From: Nitrospira sp.
GTDB taxonomy: Bacteria > Nitrospirota > Nitrospiria > Nitrospirales > Nitrospiraceae
NCBI GenBank assembly: GCA_029194665.1
Contig: JARFXO010000005.1
Span: forward strand, 345,506 to 409,505
Direction of reading: 5' to 3'
Length of the DNA stretch: 64,000 nt
A program made the position numbers and the translations under genes. The number at the start of each line of letters is the position of its first letter. The stretch's first letter is position 1. Shown one piece after another: positions 17,466 through 26,398 of the stretch. The notes under the pieces were generated by a model. That model was not told where the DNA came from. It was given only the letters and a program-made list of their open reading frames with translations, and searched no databases.

Positions 17466-19420
17466 GCGGTCTCGTCGGGATCTATCACCTCGACGGCAGA
17501 CCTGTTGAACTTGCCCTTCTGGAGCGTATGACCTACCAGGTGGCCCACCGAGGGCCCGATGCGTCAGATTGCTGGGTCAACGGTCCAATCGGCATCGGCC
17601 ACGCAATGCTCCAGACCACGCCGGAGTCGGTCTATGAACGTCAACCGTGGCTGGATGAGTCCGGAACTATTTGTTTGGCATTGGATGGACGGATAGACAA
17701 TCGCGAAGACCTCCTCCTTTCCTTCCGTAGCGCCGGCGTTCATCTTCGCACCGACACCGACGCGGAACTGATGCTTCGTGCATATCAGCGCTGGGGTGAA
17801 CATTGTCCGGAACAGGTCGTCGGCGACTTTGCCCTGGTGATCTGGGACGGACCACGTCGACAGCTGTTCTGTGCACGAGATATTCTGGGGTTGAAACCTT
17901 TTTACTATTGTCTGTACGGAGCCAGTTTCTATTGGGCATCGGAGATTCCGCCGTTCTTCGAGCGTGCCGCCGTTCCCCGACGGCCAAACGAGGCGATGAT
18001 CGCTGAATTTCTGAGCAGCATGGTCGTCACGAATGCCGAAACCCTGTACGAAGGGATCTCCCGGCTTGAGCCGGCTCATATCCTCATTGTCCGGGCTGGT
18101 CGGATCGAGACAAGGCGATATTGGACGTTCGACCCGGGGCGCCGGATTAGATACCTGAACGACGACGACTATGCCCGGCATTTTCTCGATCTCTTCGAAA
18201 AAGCCGTACGCTGCCGCCTTCGCAGTCACAGGCCTATCGGCCTTGAATTGAGCGGAGGTCTCGACTCCTCATCCGTGGTGAGTGCCCTTCAGGCAGTCTG
18301 TCGGCAACAGCCTCAAGATCACGATCTCTTCCAGACATTCTCCCTTATTTTTCCTGGCTTGCCCTGCGATGAACGCCCATACATCGACGACGTCGTCGCA
18401 CAGGGTTCCTTCCTTTCGCACCACGTCACCCCAGAGACGCCAAGCCTGGGTGACTTTGTGCAAGACGTGCTCCGCTATCAGGATTTTCCCGACCATCCCA
18501 ACGGCATCATGAACGCCCCGCTTCGGCGCTCGGCACAACGACAGGGCTGTCGCGTGCTGCTGACAGGGTCCGGGGGAGATGAATGGCTGACCGGAAGCTT
18601 CTTTCACTACGCCGATCTCTTGCGCAAACTCAAGTTGAGATCGTTGCTCCGACGCCTGCGAGGCGATCACCAGTGGCACTGTGAACAGCTCTCATATGAC
18701 CTGTTCTCCCTCCCTCTTGTGCAATTCGGTCTCCTGCCGCTGATTCCACAATCATGTCGAACTCTTGTCAAACGGCTCCTCGGACGAACGAGCATGCCGG
18801 ACTGGATGTTGCCGGCAATGTGGCGCCGAACGCAGATGCAGGAACGCCTTCGCCAGGCTTCCTACGTCCCTCCTGATTGCAGCTATGCACAGCAAGACCT
18901 ATTCCGATCGACGATACACGGTCTCGGTGTCCACGGAATCGAAATGGATGAACGCGCTTCGTCCTCCTTCGGCCTGGAAAACCGTCATCCATTCAACGAT
19001 CGACGGCTCATCGAATTTGCTCTTGCTTTGCCGGAAGAGCAACGGTGGCGGAACAGGCCCAAGTTCATTCTGCGTCACGCCCTTGGAGAAATGCTCCCCG
19101 TATCGGTACGCGAGAGAGTCGACAAGGCTGACTTCTCCTGTATCTTTGCCCATACGCTCATCGCCGAACCGATGATGGCCATATTCCGTTCATTGTCCGT
19201 TTCCTCTATGGGATGGGTTGATGGTGGTAAGGTGTGGGCCGACTACCAGCTCATGGCGAACTGTTACAGAAGGGGAGACGAGGGCTATCGATTTTATGTC
19301 GCATCGCTCTGGATGATTTTGGGAGTCGAACTGTGGTTCCGCAGTATCTTCCTGAAGCAGAGCATCGATATCCATCTGCCGGTCCTTGATATGCCCTCGT
19401 CTGCATATTTCTCCTGTTGA
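17462..19420 (+). CDS. Asparagine-synthetase-like lasso cyclase
   Basis: 652 residues. The N-terminal class II glutaminase-like domain begins MSGLVGIY, so the usual catalytic Cys2 is Ser and the domain should not hydrolyse glutamine; this loss is common in lasso cyclases. The C-terminal synthetase domain has the PP-loop SGGLDSS (residues 264-270) for ATP adenylation. In lasso systems this activates the Asp/Glu side chain that closes the ring. The frame is open 9 bp further upstream with GTG, but the ATG overlaps the B2 stop. No precursor could be found. Confidence 0.87.
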   Translation: MSGLVGIYHLDGRPVELALLERMTYQVAHRGPDASDCWVNGPIGIGHAMLQTTPESVYERQPWLDESGTICLALDGRIDNREDLLLSFRSAGVHLRTDTDAELMLRAYQRWGEHCPEQVVGDFALVIWDGPRRQLFCARDILGLKPFYYCLYGASFYWASEIPPFFERAAVPRRPNEAMIAEFLSSMVVTNAETLYEGISRLEPAHILIVRAGRIETRRYWTFDPGRRIRYLNDDDYARHFLDLFEKAVRCRLRSHRPIGLELSGGLDSSSVVSALQAVCRQQPQDHDLFQTFSLIFPGLPCDERPYIDDVVAQGSFLSHHVTPETPSLGDFVQDVLRYQDFPDHPNGIMNAPLRRSAQRQGCRVLLTGSGGDEWLTGSFFHYADLLRKLKLRSLLRRLRGDHQWHCEQLSYDLFSLPLVQFGLLPLIPQSCRTLVKRLLGRTSMPDWMLPAMWRRTQMQERLRQASYVPPDCSYAQQDLFRSTIHGLGVHGIEMDERASSSFGLENRHPFNDRRLIEFALALPEEQRWRNRPKFILRHALGEMLPVSVRERVDKADFSCIFAHTLIAEPMMAIFRSLSVSSMGWVDGGKVWADYQLMANCYRRGDEGYRFYVASLWMILGVELWFRSIFLKQSIDIHLPVLDMPSSAYFSC

Positions 19421-19661
19421 TGGCATGCCGAGGTGTCCGGTTGATGTTGGGCGTGATCTGTCCGGTGATGTTGTGCGGATGGTTCAGCAGCATGATGTGC
19501 AAGCTATACAGGGCTTTTCAGTGGTAGCTATTTCTGCCATGTCCTGATAAAGTACACAAAGTCACATTGCTCGGATCATCGCGCCCGATGTCTGAATGGC
19601 AACTACGGCATAGTCTCAACATCTGAGTGAATAGAGCATAGTCCCTCCTGCATACTCACTT

Positions 19662-20540
19662 ATGGCACCATCTTCACAATCCGCCAGCGTGCTGCGGCGT
19701 ACCTATCCTGTCTACGTGACAGTATTCCTATTCAGTCTGATTGTGGCGAGCGCCCTTATTGGAGTGCCGGCATTCGGCATCGTCTATGGCTACACCTGGG
19801 TGGACTGGACCATGTTTGGTCTCCTCTACATCATCAGCGGACTAGGCATTACGGTCGGCTACCATCGCTTGATTTCGCACAGGAGTTTCATGTGCCCCGA
19901 TTGGGTCAAGGCTGGATTACTCATCGCCGGGGGATGGGCGCTGCAACAATCGGCTCTGCGGTGGGGAGCCGACCATATTCGCCACCATGCTGCCTGCGAC
20001 CAAGACGCCGATCCCTACAACGCTCGACTAGGATTCTGGCACAGCCACTGCGGATGGCTCTTCTCCGACCAGCGCTACTCGGATGAGAAATACGCGACTC
20101 GGCTCCGGCAAGATCCGGTCGTGATGTGGCAACATCGCTACTATACGGCTATCGTCCTCTCAGGTTTGGCATTCCCGTTCCTCGTGGGCTTTCTCTACGG
20201 TGGGTTAGACGCTGGGATTGGCTGTTTTATGCTGGCTGGCGTCGGTCGAACCTTTGCCGTGCTGAATTCGACCTTTTGCATCAATTCCGTTTGTCATCTC
20301 TGGGGGAGCCAACCGCATAGTCAAGCGGATTCCAGTCGCGATAGCTGGCTGGTTTCGCTCTTGACCTTCGGCGAGGGGTACCACAACTATCACCACACCC
20401 ATCAAAGCGACTACCGAAACGGCCCGCGCTGGTATAATTTTGATCCATCGAAATGGCTTATTTTTTCGCTTTCACTTCTTGGATTAGCCTGGTCGCTCCG
20501 CACCGCCAATGCGGCCGATCTCAGATCTTCAAATCTCTAG
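19662..20540 (+). CDS. Acyl-CoA / acyl-lipid delta-9-type desaturase
   Basis: 292-residue membrane di-iron desaturase. Three histidine boxes are present: HRLISH (68-73), HIRHH (105-109) and HNYHH near residue 243. Paired hydrophobic segments flank them. It introduces a double bond in fatty acyl chains in the inner membrane and so tunes fluidity. It lies 241 bp after the lasso-type cyclase on the same strand; a separate promoter is likely. Confidence 0.93.
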   Translation: MAPSSQSASVLRRTYPVYVTVFLFSLIVASALIGVPAFGIVYGYTWVDWTMFGLLYIISGLGITVGYHRLISHRSFMCPDWVKAGLLIAGGWALQQSALRWGADHIRHHAACDQDADPYNARLGFWHSHCGWLFSDQRYSDEKYATRLRQDPVVMWQHRYYTAIVLSGLAFPFLVGFLYGGLDAGIGCFMLAGVGRTFAVLNSTFCINSVCHLWGSQPHSQADSSRDSWLVSLLTFGEGYHNYHHTHQSDYRNGPRWYNFDPSKWLIFSLSLLGLAWSLRTANAADLRSSNL

Positions 20541-20620
20541 GTGGCAAGCGGATGTGGAGGAGCAGGAGGCCAGTTCGAAAACGGGGCGTACCATCCTGAT
20601 CTCACAGGGGAATTCGTTGG

Positions 20621-21430
20621 CTATGGAGCGGTAGGGAGAGGATCCAATACCTCATCGAGAGGGGCAAACGTTTGAAGTTCTTGGTCCGGTGAAGGTTCCT
20701 CAGCTGCCGTGAGAGTCTCGATCGCTCCGCCCTCAGCCAGAACATCCCTATCCGCCATCGGAAGAAGTGATTGTTCTGCCTCACCCAGTTCCTTGAATTC
20801 CCGAAGTGGGGGGAGCTGCGAGAGATCGCTCAAGCCAAAATGTTCAAGAAAAAATTTGGTCGTTCCATACATGATTGGACGGCCGGGGACTTCCTTACGT
20901 CCGACGATTCTCACCAGTTTTCGCTCCAACAGCGTGCGCAGTACACCGGAGGTTTCCACCCCACGGATTTCTTCGATCTCCGACCGCACCAGCGGTTGCT
21001 TGTAGGCAATGATCGCCAATGACTCCAGCGCGGATCTGGAGAGTTTTGCCGCCGTCTTGGCCTTGTCCAGCTTCTTGATCCAAGAGCCGTAGTCCTGCTT
21101 TGTGACAAGACGATACCCGCCAGCGACGACAGCCAGTCGCACTCCGCGCCCTTCCTGCTCAAGCACCTGACCGAGATGTCGTAACGCCTCTTCCACTTCA
21201 ACCTTCGACACGTTCCCCATCACGGACACAAGACGCGTCAAGGACAGCGGTTCGGACGAAACGAAAAGCAACGCTTCCAGAATCGCCTGGAGCTCGCCCA
21301 GCCCTTGTACCAGATTGTCGTCGAAGCTCTGGTCATGAGTCGATCCATTCATCTCACCGATACTCATGGCGTCGGCTTCCGGCACAGGATGAACCACATC
21401 CACCATCAGTGGAGTCATGCTCCCCTCCAT
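20621..21430 (-). CDS. scpB: Segregation and condensation protein B
   Basis: 269 residues with the two winged-helix domains of ScpB (LEALLFVSSEPLSLTRL, then ALESLAIIAYKQPLVRSEIEEIRG, the typical second-half block). Forms the kleisin accessory complex of bacterial SMC with ScpA. The start overlaps the scpA end by 16 bp, so the pair is co-transcribed. About 40 extra N-terminal and 50 C-terminal residues are low-complexity acidic. Confidence 0.94.
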   Translation of the reverse strand: MEGSMTPLMVDVVHPVPEADAMSIGEMNGSTHDQSFDDNLVQGLGELQAILEALLFVSSEPLSLTRLVSVMGNVSKVEVEEALRHLGQVLEQEGRGVRLAVVAGGYRLVTKQDYGSWIKKLDKAKTAAKLSRSALESLAIIAYKQPLVRSEIEEIRGVETSGVLRTLLERKLVRIVGRKEVPGRPIMYGTTKFFLEHFGLSDLSQLPPLREFKELGEAEQSLLPMADRDVLAEGGAIETLTAAEEPSPDQELQTFAPLDEVLDPLPTAP

Positions 21431-22221
21431 TCTAGATCGACATCATCAAGCTCTGCCGGATCGGGCACTAACGAGAACGTCCTTGAAAGCAGAATCGGTC
21501 CGAATGTTTCCCCTTGGAATACACGAACAACACGCAATCGCATTAATTCAAGTAACGCCAGGAACGTCACAACGACCACCATTCGATGGCACGATCCCTC
21601 GAACAGTGCCGCAAACGAGACCGATTCTTTGCCTTCGAGCATTTCCAGAACGAGGTTCATCCGCTCGCGAACCGTGAGATTGTCGAGAACAATCTCGATG
21701 AGCTTGCTACCCGGATTCCGTTCCAGCACTTCTTTAAGCGCATCGACGAGGTCGAACAGCGAGACGTTCTCTAATGGGAGATCCTCCTCAACTTCTTCGA
21801 CTGATTGAGCGTGCTCATGCCAAAAGATCTCGCGCCACAGCGTTTCCTGCCGGTCGAGCTGACGTGCCGCCTCTTTGAAAGTCTTGTATTCGAGCAAGCG
21901 TCGAACGAGTTCTTCTCGTGGGTCCGGCCCATCTTCGTCGTCGTCGGCCACCTCATCCGCCGGCAACAGCATTCTGGACTTGATCTGCAATAACGTCGCG
22001 GCCATGACTAAAAAATCACCCGCCACGTTGAGGTTGAGTTCCTCCATGGCTTCCAAATACTCAAGGTACTGTTGGGCAATTATCGCGACGGGGATGTCGT
22101 AGATGTTGATCTCATTCTTCTTGATGAGATGCAGCAGTAAATCCAATGGTCCCTCGAAATTTTCGATGCGGACCTGGTACGGAAGCTCGATTTGTTCAAA
22201 ATCCTCGGCCTGTGAGTCCAC
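21415..22221 (-). CDS. scpA: Segregation and condensation protein A
   Basis: 268-residue kleisin subunit that bridges the SMC heads. YQVRIENFEGPLDLLLHLIKKNEI at the start and the C-terminal winged helix (VTFLALLELMRLRVV) are diagnostic. The ATG lies after a region containing a possible promoter at 22222-22303. Overlaps scpB. Confidence 0.95.
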   Translation of the reverse strand: MDSQAEDFEQIELPYQVRIENFEGPLDLLLHLIKKNEINIYDIPVAIIAQQYLEYLEAMEELNLNVAGDFLVMAATLLQIKSRMLLPADEVADDDEDGPDPREELVRRLLEYKTFKEAARQLDRQETLWREIFWHEHAQSVEEVEEDLPLENVSLFDLVDALKEVLERNPGSKLIEIVLDNLTVRERMNLVLEMLEGKESVSFAALFEGSCHRMVVVVTFLALLELMRLRVVRVFQGETFGPILLSRTFSLVPDPAELDDVDLEWRGA

Positions 22222-22303
22222 GACGTCGTTATATCAACTTATGGGGGAACGGGCAAGCCTGAACCTATATATTGGGGACAATCGAATGTTCTTCAACTAC
22301 TCT

Positions 22304-23530
22304 TCATTTGAGTCTTACGGCATATGCGACAAGCAAGGCAGCCACGATCAGAAAGGCTAAGGTGAGAGCATACTGTCCATTACTGGCCTGAAACAAGCCG
22401 ACAGGCTGCGCTGAGTCAGGACGCTTTGTTCGGGCTAGAAGCGGTGCTTGATCGAAACGTGCCTTTGCAAGGTCGTCTTGTTGGCTGAATTCAGCGTTTG
22501 AGAAATCCACTGATCCTAGAAACTGAGCAGCGGAAAATACCGCCTCATTTTCAAAGGCCGCAAACCCAAAAAAAGTCTCCCGGCTGAAGATCGCTTCACT
22601 GAAGCTGACTCGACTTTTGAAGCGACTCCCGGAAAATCCGGTCCCCATGCCGAACCTCGATCGCTCGAACGTAGCCGGTTGCTCGAAAGTCACTTCTAGA
22701 AATTCTGCCATGCCGTCGAAAAGCGCCCCGGTACAGTCCACCGAACCTCGAAACGTCGATTGATGAAATCTAGTGCTGGAACCAAACTTGGTCTCACGAC
22801 AGTCCATCTGCCGGACGAACTGTCCCTGAACGAAATAAGTTTCCTTATCAAACGTGGCGGCGGATAGTTCGACTTGTTCATGAAAGATTGACCGCGAGAG
22901 ATCTACTCCCTCCCTGAAATGGGACCGGGAAAAGTTCACCGGTCCTTCAAACCGAAGCGCGCTGTCAGCTGACCGATGGCGCACTGCGCCCAATACCAGG
23001 GAATCTCTTAGGCTCAGTGCTTTGCGAACGAGTCGCTGTCCGTCGCCACCGATACGATCTTCTTGGTTCGTTATCTCCGGCGTCGGTAACGGTGAGCGTG
23101 ACGTTGCCTGTACAGCAAGGTGATCGAAGCTAAGATCGCCGCGCACAATCACACCACGAAGATCGACGGGACGCCCCTTGGCGATCGCATCCATGATTGC
23201 TTCGCCAGGCACCGCATGGGCTTCCCGCTCAGCCGGCGTACAGGTGGACGAAAGATGGAGCACAAGACCGGCGTCAATTCCCCTCGCGGGTGTCTCGGCA
23301 ACGCACACAGCATCGGCTTCGGGTGGAGTTGCCATAAGGGCGCTTACAATCGCCATTGCCACATACCAACGGGACCATCTCCGTTTCCAAAGCCCGACAT
23401 CTGTTCCACATAAGCAAAGGCGAAGCAAGATCCTGTCCGTATTGCAAAGGGGAAAGCACCAAAATGTTCTGGAGCTAATGAGACACCGCCGCTGGAGTGA
23501 ATCGGTTTCAACGGCGGTGTGTAGAGGCAA
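22304..23530 (-). CDS. Pentapeptide-repeat protein with C-terminal anchor
   Basis: Up to 408 residues. After a basic/hydrophobic segment (YVAMAIVSALMATPPEADA, probably a signal sequence) the body is a long right-handed beta-helix, seen as Phe at every fifth position (for example FSRSHFREGVDLSRSIF). The last 25 residues form a membrane helix. The true start is uncertain: the first ATG is at 23530, but the signal-like segment suggests an internal ATG/GTG near residue 57. Likely a periplasm-exposed, membrane-anchored protein; role unknown. Confidence 0.8.
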   Translation of the reverse strand: MPLHTAVETDSLQRRCLISSRTFWCFPLCNTDRILLRLCLCGTDVGLWKRRWSRWYVAMAIVSALMATPPEADAVCVAETPARGIDAGLVLHLSSTCTPAEREAHAVPGEAIMDAIAKGRPVDLRGVIVRGDLSFDHLAVQATSRSPLPTPEITNQEDRIGGDGQRLVRKALSLRDSLVLGAVRHRSADSALRFEGPVNFSRSHFREGVDLSRSIFHEQVELSAATFDKETYFVQGQFVRQMDCRETKFGSSTRFHQSTFRGSVDCTGALFDGMAEFLEVTFEQPATFERSRFGMGTGFSGSRFKSRVSFSEAIFSRETFFGFAAFENEAVFSAAQFLGSVDFSNAEFSQQDDLAKARFDQAPLLARTKRPDSAQPVGLFQASNGQYALTLAFLIVAALLVAYAVRLK

Positions 23531-23628
23531 TCAACGCAGACCTAACGTCCCTTGCTTCCGCCAATGGTGAATTGCATCGAACGGGACGCATGATAGATGC
23601 AGCCGGGACGATCACTAAAGGACGAGTA

Positions 23629-24093
23629 TCAGCTGTGTCGGTAATCGTCGTCCAACAAATCGTCGGACTTATCAATAAGCGTGTCTCTGTCGTCATCGGC
23701 GTCGAGGTCCAATTCTTCTTGGACGTCGTCTTCTTCGATCTCGCCCTCCATCTCCAGGTCATCGCTGACGATGTCATCCTCATCGTCGAGATCGGCCTCC
23801 CCCGGTTCCATGGGCATGGCCGGTTTAACTGCCACGGACTTGGGTGGAGCCACATCCTCTTCACCAGCGAATTTCTTAGCGGATGCGCTCGGTGGACTGG
23901 CCTTGGGCGCGGCCTTCTTCACACCTTTGCCGGCCGCTTTCTTGGCGGGCTTTTTCTTCGAAGCCGATTTGGATACTTTGACAGCCGCACGCTTTTTCAC
24001 GGTTTTCTTGACCGCCTTCTTCTTCGGCGACGGTGCCGCTTTTTTCGCCCGCGACGATTGTTTCGCTACGGTTTTTTTCTTCTTGTTCGCCAT
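23629..24093 (-). CDS. Lys/Ala-rich protein with acidic tail (histone H1-like)
   Basis: 154 residues. Residues 1-75 are Lys/Ala/Pro repeats (KKAVKKTVKK, KKPAKKAAGK), like bacterial histone H1-like or AlgP proteins that bind DNA. Residues from about 100 to 150 are strongly acidic (DDEDDIVSDD, EIEEDD). The frame is open to 24219, but the ATG at 24093 has an AGGAGG ribosome binding site. Nucleoid or RNA association is inferred from charge only; the opposed charge halves are unusual. Confidence 0.75.
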   Translation of the reverse strand: MANKKKKTVAKQSSRAKKAAPSPKKKAVKKTVKKRAAVKVSKSASKKKPAKKAAGKGVKKAAPKASPPSASAKKFAGEEDVAPPKSVAVKPAMPMEPGEADLDDEDDIVSDDLEMEGEIEEDDVQEELDLDADDDRDTLIDKSDDLLDDDYRHS

Positions 24094-24379
24094 TCCGATT
24101 CCTCCTCTTCGTTTCAGCGCGGCGCAACGGCCTCCATCTAGCATGAACGAACGGGCTCTTGCAACCACCCCGATCTTGATTTCCATCGATCGGCCATTTC
24201 CGGCTTTCAACGGACCCAAAAGGAGAAGGATCTTGCCAGCAGATGAGCAAGGTGGAAGGATTCCCGAACGCTCCGCCTCAATCCCATGCTATTATGGTCA
24301 GAGCGCCTCGAAAACGAGCCTGAATCCTCTTCGTCCCCGGCTCTTACGAACAAACCGTCTGGCAAGGATTAACCCCGCC

Positions 24380-24757
24380 GTGATCCGAGTACGCCTCGTG
24401 ACGATTGCCCTAGGGATCGGAGCCGCCGCAGGTGTGCCGGCCCTCAACCTTTCGACAACCACGCAGATTCTCATGGAGAACGGATCACCTTATTACGTTC
24501 CTGCCACCGCCACCGTGGCCAGCGGCACACCCATTCGCTGGGATAATCCGACACCGACCCACCATACCGTCACTCACAATGACTGCGTGAAGGACGAGAG
24601 CCCGTGCCTATTCGATTCGGGGACGATCGCACCGGGCGGACACTTTACTGTGCCGAGCTTGCCGGCCGGTCATTACCTCTATCACTGTGGGATCCATCCC
24701 ATCATGCGAGGTCAGCTGATCGTGACTGACGATCTCTCAACATTGTCTCAGTTGTGA
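24380..24757 (+). CDS. Secreted cupredoxin (plastocyanin-like)
   Basis: About 125 residues with a signal-like N-terminus (VTIALGIGAAAGVPAL). The type 1 copper site is visible: His in HHTVTH, and Cys/His/Met in YHCGIHPIMRG. Such proteins shuttle electrons in the periplasm. The upstream part of the long frame is antisense to the Lys-rich gene and is not coding; the GTG at 24380 is the most plausible start but lacks a strong ribosome binding site. The distance to the divergent neighbour leaves about 290 bp for promoters. Confidence 0.82.
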   Translation: MIRVRLVTIALGIGAAAGVPALNLSTTTQILMENGSPYYVPATATVASGTPIRWDNPTPTHHTVTHNDCVKDESPCLFDSGTIAPGGHFTVPSLPAGHYLYHCGIHPIMRGQLIVTDDLSTLSQL

Positions 24758-24834
24758 CTACACCGATCATCATCTTGCACGATTGCTGATTGCTCCTGTA
24801 GGCTGCAAGAACTCATCGCCAAGAGTTGCTCGCC

Positions 24835-26325
24835 ATGAAACCCGCTGCCGCCGTCCATGAACCCTGGAACTTGACCGGAGAGACCCTGAGCCTCCTCGCC
24901 TGGCACATTCCCGACCTCGTTGCCTATCACCATCAACCAGACGAATGGTGGCTTGCGCCGCTTGATGACAACCTGCCGCTTATCCGGCTGAACCGCACCG
25001 GTCTGGACATGCTCAAGGCCATGAACGGCCATACGACTGTCGGTACGCTCGTTGAACAATATGGCGCGAAGCTCTGTGGACCGGACGGGCAACCGGGGTT
25101 ATGGCACCTTGAACGATGGGCTACGCCGAACTATTCCCTCTGCTATTTCGGGACTGCCCCACCAGGAGGCCATCGACACAAGGCCAAGTGGGATACCCTT
25201 CTGCAACAGGTCCGCGAAGGTTGGTCGGGGCGGGAAGGGTTCGAGGGTGAGGAGCACCTGGAAGAATTCCATCGTCACGAACTTGGCCAAAGCGAAGAAG
25301 ATGACAGTCATTTTGACTTGATCGAAACCACCGTCTCACATCTTTTCCGTGAACCGAGCGAAACACTGGCTGGCTTGACCTACGGGCGGCTCCTCATGCG
25401 GCAACTGCGTCGACTTGGCTGGTTTAATCCCAAGCCGAAAGTCCTACTGGAGATCGGCGGGGGACTTGGCTACCTCGCGCAGGAGCTTGGCAAGGACCTG
25501 TTGCCCTTTGAAAAACAAGGAGTTACATACCTCTCGCTCGACATTGCGCAACCGTTCCTCAAACTCCAAGTCACTCGAGCCAAAGCCGGTGGTTGGAATG
25601 TCTCCGGCGCTCGGGCCAATGCCGAATCGCTCCCCTTCGCCGATCACTCCATCAACCTCGTGATCGACAACGAGAACATGGCGGACATGACACCAGTGCA
25701 GCTGGACAAGAAAGAACTGATCTGCGGAATCGGAGAAACTGCACAACATCAAGAGGCGCTGGATTGGATCAGACGGCTCCGCCTCCCGATCGAAAGCGAC
25801 CCCCCTGAATCGGTGATCTTTAACTTAGGACCGATGCGCTTCGTCGCCGAGCTGTGGCGCGTGCTCAAGCCTGGCGGACGAGCGTTTCTCACCGAGTTCG
25901 GCATTGAGGACGGATGGCCCGCGCCCGTAAAGCTGCCGGGACATACAGAATACGAAGTCCAATACAGCCACCTGCGGCAAGCCATACGTTGGCTCGGTTT
26001 TCAAGAGCGGTATCTTTCTCTTCCGCAATTTCTGGGACTCCAGCCGGAGACGAAAGTCCTCTGCACCGGCGCGACGTACACTATCCAGAGATTCTGTCAG
26101 TCGATTAGCCGCCCCTTTGCGGTGCGTGCCTATACCGAGAAGGAGTTGCAACAGACCTTGGGTGACATGCTCCCCAAGATTGAAGGCCTCCACTATCACG
26201 ACCTCGCTGATCCTGCATGGTTCGGTCTCCAGGACTTCAAAGTGCTGCTGCTGGAAAAGCCAGGCGGGGCGCCGAAAGCCCAATTCACCGAGAACAAAGG
26301 CTATCGCTGGTATTCGCAGAAGTGA
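24835..26325 (+). CDS. PqqD-like domain fused to SAM methyltransferase
   Basis: 496 residues. The N-terminal 90 residues (LIRLNRTGLDMLKAMNGHTTVGTLVEQYG) resemble a PqqD/RRE peptide-binding module. The middle has the Rossmann SAM motif LLEIGGGLGYLAQELG and a later LWRVLKPGGRAFLTEFG block, as in class I methyltransferases. TTG at 24826 is also possible, but the ATG is preferred. The combination suggests methylation of a peptide or protein, but no precursor is adjacent. The PqqD call is moderate, the methyltransferase call strong. Confidence 0.8.
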   Translation: MKPAAAVHEPWNLTGETLSLLAWHIPDLVAYHHQPDEWWLAPLDDNLPLIRLNRTGLDMLKAMNGHTTVGTLVEQYGAKLCGPDGQPGLWHLERWATPNYSLCYFGTAPPGGHRHKAKWDTLLQQVREGWSGREGFEGEEHLEEFHRHELGQSEEDDSHFDLIETTVSHLFREPSETLAGLTYGRLLMRQLRRLGWFNPKPKVLLEIGGGLGYLAQELGKDLLPFEKQGVTYLSLDIAQPFLKLQVTRAKAGGWNVSGARANAESLPFADHSINLVIDNENMADMTPVQLDKKELICGIGETAQHQEALDWIRRLRLPIESDPPESVIFNLGPMRFVAELWRVLKPGGRAFLTEFGIEDGWPAPVKLPGHTEYEVQYSHLRQAIRWLGFQERYLSLPQFLGLQPETKVLCTGATYTIQRFCQSISRPFAVRAYTEKELQQTLGDMLPKIEGLHYHDLADPAWFGLQDFKVLLLEKPGGAPKAQFTENKGYRWYSQK

Positions 26326-26398
26326 ACCGTGGCTCTCAGCCGTTCGCAATCGGCCTCAGCTCAATGTGTACAATAAATCTCATAGCCGCTTCTTAGAC

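Noticed and set aside
19425..19547. 40-codon frame after the cyclase as lasso precursor
   Set aside because: No residue arrangement gives Gly/Ala/Ser1 with Asp/Glu at 7-9 and Thr at -2; no leader motif.
23681..24379. N-terminal extension of the cupredoxin frame
   Set aside because: Antisense to the Lys/Ala-rich gene; Ser-rich translation is the mirror of its codons.
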